Source: JAXMAF01 sp046350555 (GTDB taxonomy: Bacteria; Planctomycetota; Phycisphaerae; Phycisphaerales; SM1A02). From it: DNA of 64,000 bases. Below the pieces are notes generated by a model that was given only the letters and a program-made list of their open reading frames with translations, did not search any database and was not told the origin of the DNA. A program made the position numbers and the translations under genes. Where the stretch lies: positions 124,001 through 188,000 of the forward strand of contig JAXMAF010000011.1 of NCBI GenBank assembly GCA_046350555.1. The letters are read 5' to 3'. Shown here in pieces: positions 60,930-64,000 of the stretch (its first letter is position 1; each line of letters starts with the position of its first letter).

Positions 60930-61198
60930 ATCGTCTCATTCGCAATCTGGAATGGCGCGGCCGGGCCGCCAAGCACGCCGCGCCGCCGAGGAACATTCGC
61001 ATGGTATCCCATGGACGGGACTGGATTGACGACGCAGACCGCCGCGCCCGCGAGTGGCCGCGCGAGGCGGCGAAGCTGCGGCGCATCGCCGCCGAGAACG
61101 CTGCCATCGAGACGCGCGACCTCCTGCGCCGCATCGACGCGCGGCTGGGTCGCGCAGAGGACATGCGCGACGCCGGGCTGGCCGGAGGCAGCCGATGA
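60923..61198 (+). CDS. Small unknown protein
   Basis: 91 residues, basic, mostly helical (RDWIDDADRRAREWPREAAKLRRIAAENAAIETRDLLRRIDARLG). Starts inside the end of the previous gene and ends with an ATGA overlap to the next. Existence is supported by these overlaps and codon use; function unknown. Confidence 0.6.
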   Translation: MLNRLIRNLEWRGRAAKHAAPPRNIRMVSHGRDWIDDADRRAREWPREAAKLRRIAAENAAIETRDLLRRIDARLGRAEDMRDAGLAGGSR

Positions 61199-61554
61199 GC
61201 GCCGCACCTGCTCCGAGCCCCGCCCGCGACCCGCGCCACCGCGCGATGCTGGCGACGTTCGCGATGCTGAACCTGCGTCGCTTCCGTCTAGACGCCGCGA
61301 TCCTGAACATCGCCGACGAGGTCGCGCGCATCGGGGCCGCCATCGTCGCCGCGTGCGACGAGCCCGATGCACGCAAGCGCGCCGACCTGTTGCTTGTGGC
61401 GGCGAAGTGCGTCGCGCGGGCGCAGGACGTGGTCGACGCCGCGCTCCTGACGGACGACGGGCAGGCGACGACGGGCGATGTTGCCGCGATCCGGCGCGGC
61501 ATCGCGCGGCTTGAGGACGGGCTCGCGGCGGCGGTGGCGGGGGGAAGGCCATGA
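61195..61554 (+). CDS. Small unknown helical protein
   Basis: 119 residues, almost entirely helical and Ala/Arg-rich (AMLNLRRFRLDAAILNIADEVARIGAAIVAACDEPDARKR). It overlaps both neighbours through ATGA junctions, so it is probably coupled to the helicase gene. It could be a helicase-associated factor, but nothing in the sequence proves it. Confidence 0.6.
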   Translation: MSAAPAPSPARDPRHRAMLATFAMLNLRRFRLDAAILNIADEVARIGAAIVAACDEPDARKRADLLLVAAKCVARAQDVVDAALLTDDGQATTGDVAAIRRGIARLEDGLAAAVAGGRP

Positions 61555-62849
61555 TCGCGCTCGCTCCGGCGCGGGCACGCGAGGGACTCGAATGGAGTTT
61601 CCTGCGCGAATGGATCGGCCCGCGCCCGAACGTCGAGATCACGGCCGAGGATTTCTCCGTTCCAGAGGTGCGGGCCATCTTCGCCGCCGCCCTCGACGAC
61701 CGCGATGCGCCGGACCTGCATCTCTATCAGGATGCGGCGGCGGCGCTGGGCGTGACGCTCGACGAGCTGGTCGTGAAGGCCTCCGAGTTCAGTATCGCGA
61801 CGCCGCTCCTGTCGCCAATGCCTCTCGTCGACATCCAGCGCATGGCACGCCGGCTGCGGGCCGAGGCGGAGCGGGAGCGAGCCGAGCGCGGACTCTGCGA
61901 TGCGATGGATGGCTTTGGCGCGCACGGCGACCCGCAACGCGTCGCCGACGCGGCGCAGCGCCTGGTGAAGGCGCAAGCCGGCGGGGATGTCGCCGCCGTC
62001 GTGCCGTCGCTGGCCGATGGCTGGCGCGACCCCGCCGAGGCGCCGCAGGTGCGGCTCCGCACCGGCGTCGGCTTCTTCGACGAGGCGATGGGTGGCGGGC
62101 TGCTCCCTGGAAGCGTGACCGCGTTCTGCGCGGCGCCGAAGCTTGGAAAGTCCGCGTTCACGTTGCAGGTTGCGTTGCGCTTCGCCGCGACGAATCCGGG
62201 CGACGCCGCGCTGCTTTGGAGCGGCGAGATGTCGCGGGGCGTCGTGCAACGTCGAGCGCTCTCGCACCTCGCCCAGCTCCCGCCCCTGATCCTTGAGCGA
62301 CCCGATGCCGAGCTCACCGCGGCGCAGCGTGAGGACAAGGCGAGGGGCGTCGCCCGGTTCCTCTCGCTCGCTCCACGCGTCCGCATCGTCACGGGCGGCC
62401 AGACCGCCGGCGGTATCGCACGCGTCGCCGAAGCCGTCGGGGCTCGGCTGGTCGTCGTCGACTACCTGCAGCTCCTGACGTCGGACGCCGGCGAGACGCG
62501 GCGCGAGCAGGTCGAGGCGACGTCGCGCGCCCTGTGCTCGTGGGCGGCGCACTCAGGCGTTGCCGTGCTCGCGGTCGCGTCGACCACGAAGGAATTCAGC
62601 AGGGCGGGCGCGGTCCCCGACATCGCAGGCGTCTTCCGCGAGGCGGGGGCCGTCGGCTTCGACGTCGACTGCGCCTACTTCGGGTCGGAGGATGCCGAGG
62701 TCACGCGGGCGATGGGCGACCCGTCTCGCGTCGCGATCCATTGGCGATGCCTCGGCAACCGGCACGACGAGCCGCGCGACATGGCGGTCGTGCTCCACCG
62801 ATCAACGCAGTCGTTCCGTGCGCTCGACCAGAGGCGGACGAATGGCTGA
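61551..62849 (+). CDS. DnaB-like replicative helicase
   Basis: 432 residues. The N-terminal domain (to about residue 150) is helical and shorter than in host DnaB. The RecA-like domain has TGVGFFDEAMGGGLLPGSVTAFCAAPKLGKSAFTLQVALRFAA, with Walker A APKLGKS, LLWSGEMSRGVVQRRALSHLA, and Walker B RLVVVDYLQLL, followed by REQVEATSRALCSWAAHSGVAVLAVAS. These segments are those of DnaB-family hexameric helicases, in which the loop after Walker B contacts single-stranded DNA. It would unwind the element's own origin. It overlaps both neighbours by a few bases. Confidence 0.85.
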   Translation: MIALAPARAREGLEWSFLREWIGPRPNVEITAEDFSVPEVRAIFAAALDDRDAPDLHLYQDAAAALGVTLDELVVKASEFSIATPLLSPMPLVDIQRMARRLRAEAERERAERGLCDAMDGFGAHGDPQRVADAAQRLVKAQAGGDVAAVVPSLADGWRDPAEAPQVRLRTGVGFFDEAMGGGLLPGSVTAFCAAPKLGKSAFTLQVALRFAATNPGDAALLWSGEMSRGVVQRRALSHLAQLPPLILERPDAELTAAQREDKARGVARFLSLAPRVRIVTGGQTAGGIARVAEAVGARLVVVDYLQLLTSDAGETRREQVEATSRALCSWAAHSGVAVLAVASTTKEFSRAGAVPDIAGVFREAGAVGFDVDCAYFGSEDAEVTRAMGDPSRVAIHWRCLGNRHDEPRDMAVVLHRSTQSFRALDQRRTNG

Positions 62850-63462
62850 GCGCGCCGACACGTTCGACGACTTGGATGGGGTCGTCGTGCCCCCAACGCC
62901 GCAACGTGGGGCGCGGCACGCGGAGCGTCCGACCCCGCAGGCTGCCGCGTCGCGGCCGTCTGGACAGGCGTCGGCATGGTGGCGGATGTTCTCCGGCGTC
63001 GTCGACTCCATCGCCACGTTGAGGCTGAGGCCGATCGACTTCGTCGTGTGGGCCGTCGTGTTCCGGCACAGCGCCAACGGCGAGGCGAGAATCGGCATCG
63101 ACCAGATTGCGCGAGAGACGGGCCTTTGCGAGAAGGCCGTGCGGATGGCGATGGGTCGACTCCGGGGAGCCGGTCTGGTCGCCGTGAAGGTTCGTGGCAG
63201 GAAGAACCAAGGCACGTCGACCTACTCGCTTCGGCTCCTCTCAACCGGTACCGGCGTACCGCTTGATAACCAAGTCTCAACCGGCACCAGCGTACCGCTT
63301 GACCAATTCTCAACCGGTACCGGCGTACCGGTACTAACCGGTACCGGCGTACCGGTATCTCATGAGAATGAGAGAGGCGGTCGGATCGCTGACGCGACCG
63401 CCGCCAAGACAGGGACGTTGAACGGGACGCACGGACGGTGCCTCGCGGAGGTGTCGCCGTGA
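62842..63462 (+). CDS. Lambda-O-like replication protein with intragenic iterons
   Basis: 206 residues. After a disordered N-terminus, residues 45-135 form a winged-helix domain (LRPIDFVVWAVVFRHSANGEARIGIDQIARETGLCEKAVRMAMGRLRGAGLVAVKVRGRKNQGTSTYSLRLL) like the N-terminal DNA-binding part of lambda O and other helix-turn-helix initiators. The following region is a repeated S-T-G-T-G-V-P-L stretch encoded by four iteron-like repeats (63243-63354). In lambda the O gene likewise contains its own origin iterons. The gene follows the helicase gene with an 8-base overlap, so initiator and helicase form a replication pair. The iteron-initiator link is inferred. Confidence 0.75.
   Translation: MAERADTFDDLDGVVVPPTPQRGARHAERPTPQAAASRPSGQASAWWRMFSGVVDSIATLRLRPIDFVVWAVVFRHSANGEARIGIDQIARETGLCEKAVRMAMGRLRGAGLVAVKVRGRKNQGTSTYSLRLLSTGTGVPLDNQVSTGTSVPLDQFSTGTGVPVLTGTGVPVSHENERGGRIADATAAKTGTLNGTHGRCLAEVSP
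63243..63354 (+). repeat. Four 19-bp iteron-like repeats (possible origin)
   Basis: AACCGGTACCGGCGTACCG occurs at 63243-63261, 63312-63330 and 63336-63354, and as AACCGGCACCAGCGTACCG at 63279-63297. The starts are 36, 33 and 24 bases apart, all multiples of three. Each repeat holds the palindrome CCGGTACCGG, except the second. Short A/T-richer spacers (such as CTTGATAACCAAGTCT) lie between, and the palindrome TCTCATGAGA follows at 63358-63367. Confidence 0.85.
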
Positions 63463-63653
63463 CGAGCCACCGACCCCGCCTGCTGCTCGTGCTCCGGCCG
63501 CGCCCCGACTGCCGCCACCCGTGGCCGGCGATCCGTGTCGCCATCAAGCGGCTGTTGCGATCGCTGCGGCTGGAACTCTTGGACATCCGCGAACAGCCGG
63601 CCGCGCGTGCGGCTGGCGACGCGACACCGAATCAAATGGAATCGAAGTCATGA
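63459..63653 (+). CDS. Small unknown basic protein
   Basis: 64 residues from GTG 63459 (GTGA overlap with the previous stop). The middle is basic and helical (PAIRVAIKRLLRSLRLELLDIREQPA). The end overlaps the next start (ATGA). Real existence is supported only by the overlaps; function unknown. Confidence 0.5.
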   Translation: MTSHRPRLLLVLRPRPDCRHPWPAIRVAIKRLLRSLRLELLDIREQPAARAAGDATPNQMESKS

Positions 63654-63895
63654 GCAACCCCGAGTACCGACACCCCGCGTTCAACCCTCCCGACCGCTTC
63701 ACCATCGGCACCATCGCGAAGCGGCTTGGCCATCCCGAGGCCGATGTCGTCGCCGCGATCGCCAGCGCTGGCGTCAATCCCGCTTGCCGGGGAATCGTGA
63801 GGGATGGGCCGTCCGTGGACTACTACCGACTCGACGAGGTTCGCGCGGCGCTCGCGTGGAACCAGCGGGCGCATGCGGCGCGGCTGTACGGATGA
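63650..63895 (+). CDS. Small MerR-like DNA-binding protein
   Basis: 81 residues: NPPDRFTIGTIAKRLGHPEADVVAAIASAGVNPACRGIVRDGPSVDYYRLDEVRAALAW. The first helices and the strand Y-Y-R-L-D-E-V resemble helix-turn-helix proteins of the MerR/AlpA kind that recognise operators within elements. It is the last complete gene in the window. Confidence 0.6.
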   Translation: MSNPEYRHPAFNPPDRFTIGTIAKRLGHPEADVVAAIASAGVNPACRGIVRDGPSVDYYRLDEVRAALAWNQRAHAARLYG

Positions 63896-64000
63896 GGGGT
63901 ACCCCGGGGGGTGGGAGGGGGTATCCAAAGGTACTTCCAGCATGGGTGGGGGGGGAATGCGGCAAGGCGAATCGCGTATTTCTCACACATAGTGCAGACT
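63896..64000. other. End of window, no gene visible
   Basis: 105 bases with G-runs and the palindrome GGGGTACCCC directly after the last stop. No complete gene is seen; the next gene of the element begins further right. Confidence 0.4.

Larger units (their letters stand above)
57590..64000 (+). mobile_element. Integrated element next to tRNA-Arg, right end outside the window
   Basis: All ten genes from the recombinase to the window end lie on the plus strand and most overlap by a few bases. They encode a tyrosine recombinase, an excisionase-like protein, a DnaB-like helicase, a lambda-O-like replication protein and small proteins, which is an integration plus early replication module. No phage structural or conjugation gene is seen in the 6.4 kb available, so phage, plasmid-like or other nature cannot be decided. 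The left edge is set just after the tRNA. A direct repeat of the tRNA 3' end would mark the other edge beyond 64000. Confidence 0.8.

Overview
This window most likely comes from an uncultured planctomycete of the Phycisphaerae type. The GC content is high. Several secreted proteins end in paired dockerin-like segments of the form D-N/L-D-G-V-D-G-D-L-G-L-L-L-S-W-G-P-C, and others end in exosortase-type tails (P-rich start, hydrophobic helix, RRRR). The left part looks like ordinary chromosome. The right end, from a tRNA-Arg onward, looks like an integrated element that runs off the window.

Layout. 1-2242: a GspK-like protein cut by the window edge, closed by a strong terminator. 2593-3057: a glycine-rich RRM protein. 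3346-12902 (minus strand): three tandem paralogues that share a secreted beta-sandwich of the proprotein-convertase P type but carry different C-termini: seven Cys-rich repeats plus dockerin; about 48 thrombospondin-3-like calcium-binding repeats plus Cys-rich repeats plus dockerin; and an exosortase tail. 13291-28895: housekeeping genes (uppS, purA, hemW, ettA, hrpB, a formylglycine-generating-enzyme family gene, queA, an aminotransferase) among lipoproteins and membrane proteins. 28997-41000: rplU, an amidohydrolase/lipoprotein pair, an M48 protease, ubiE, an ECF sigma factor with a coupled membrane protein, a DNA glycosylase, an AI-2E family permease and ffh. 41145-43450: two more secreted proteins. 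43545-57492: polX, recG, an RND pump with its adaptor, tRNA-Val, a GT-C membrane enzyme, a photolyase and an MFS transporter. 57516-64000: tRNA-Arg(CCG), then a tyrosine recombinase, an excisionase-like protein and a tightly overlapping replication cassette with a DnaB-like helicase and a lambda-O-like protein whose gene carries four iteron-like repeats.

Sequence quality varies along the window. Single-base indels break otherwise conserved genes in clusters (about 6.2-12.9 kb, 18-24 kb, 26.4-26.8 kb, 46.9-47.4 kb, 54.4-57.4 kb). Because core genes such as ettA, recG and hrpB are among them, I read most of these as assembly or polishing errors, and I give such genes as whole loci with the breaks noted.

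The most unusual items are the C-terminal module swapping in the three-paralogue cluster with its 99-bp coding repeat, a 107-bp interspersed repeat with inverted ends that fills three intergenic gaps, and the iterons inside the lambda-O-like gene of the integrated element.
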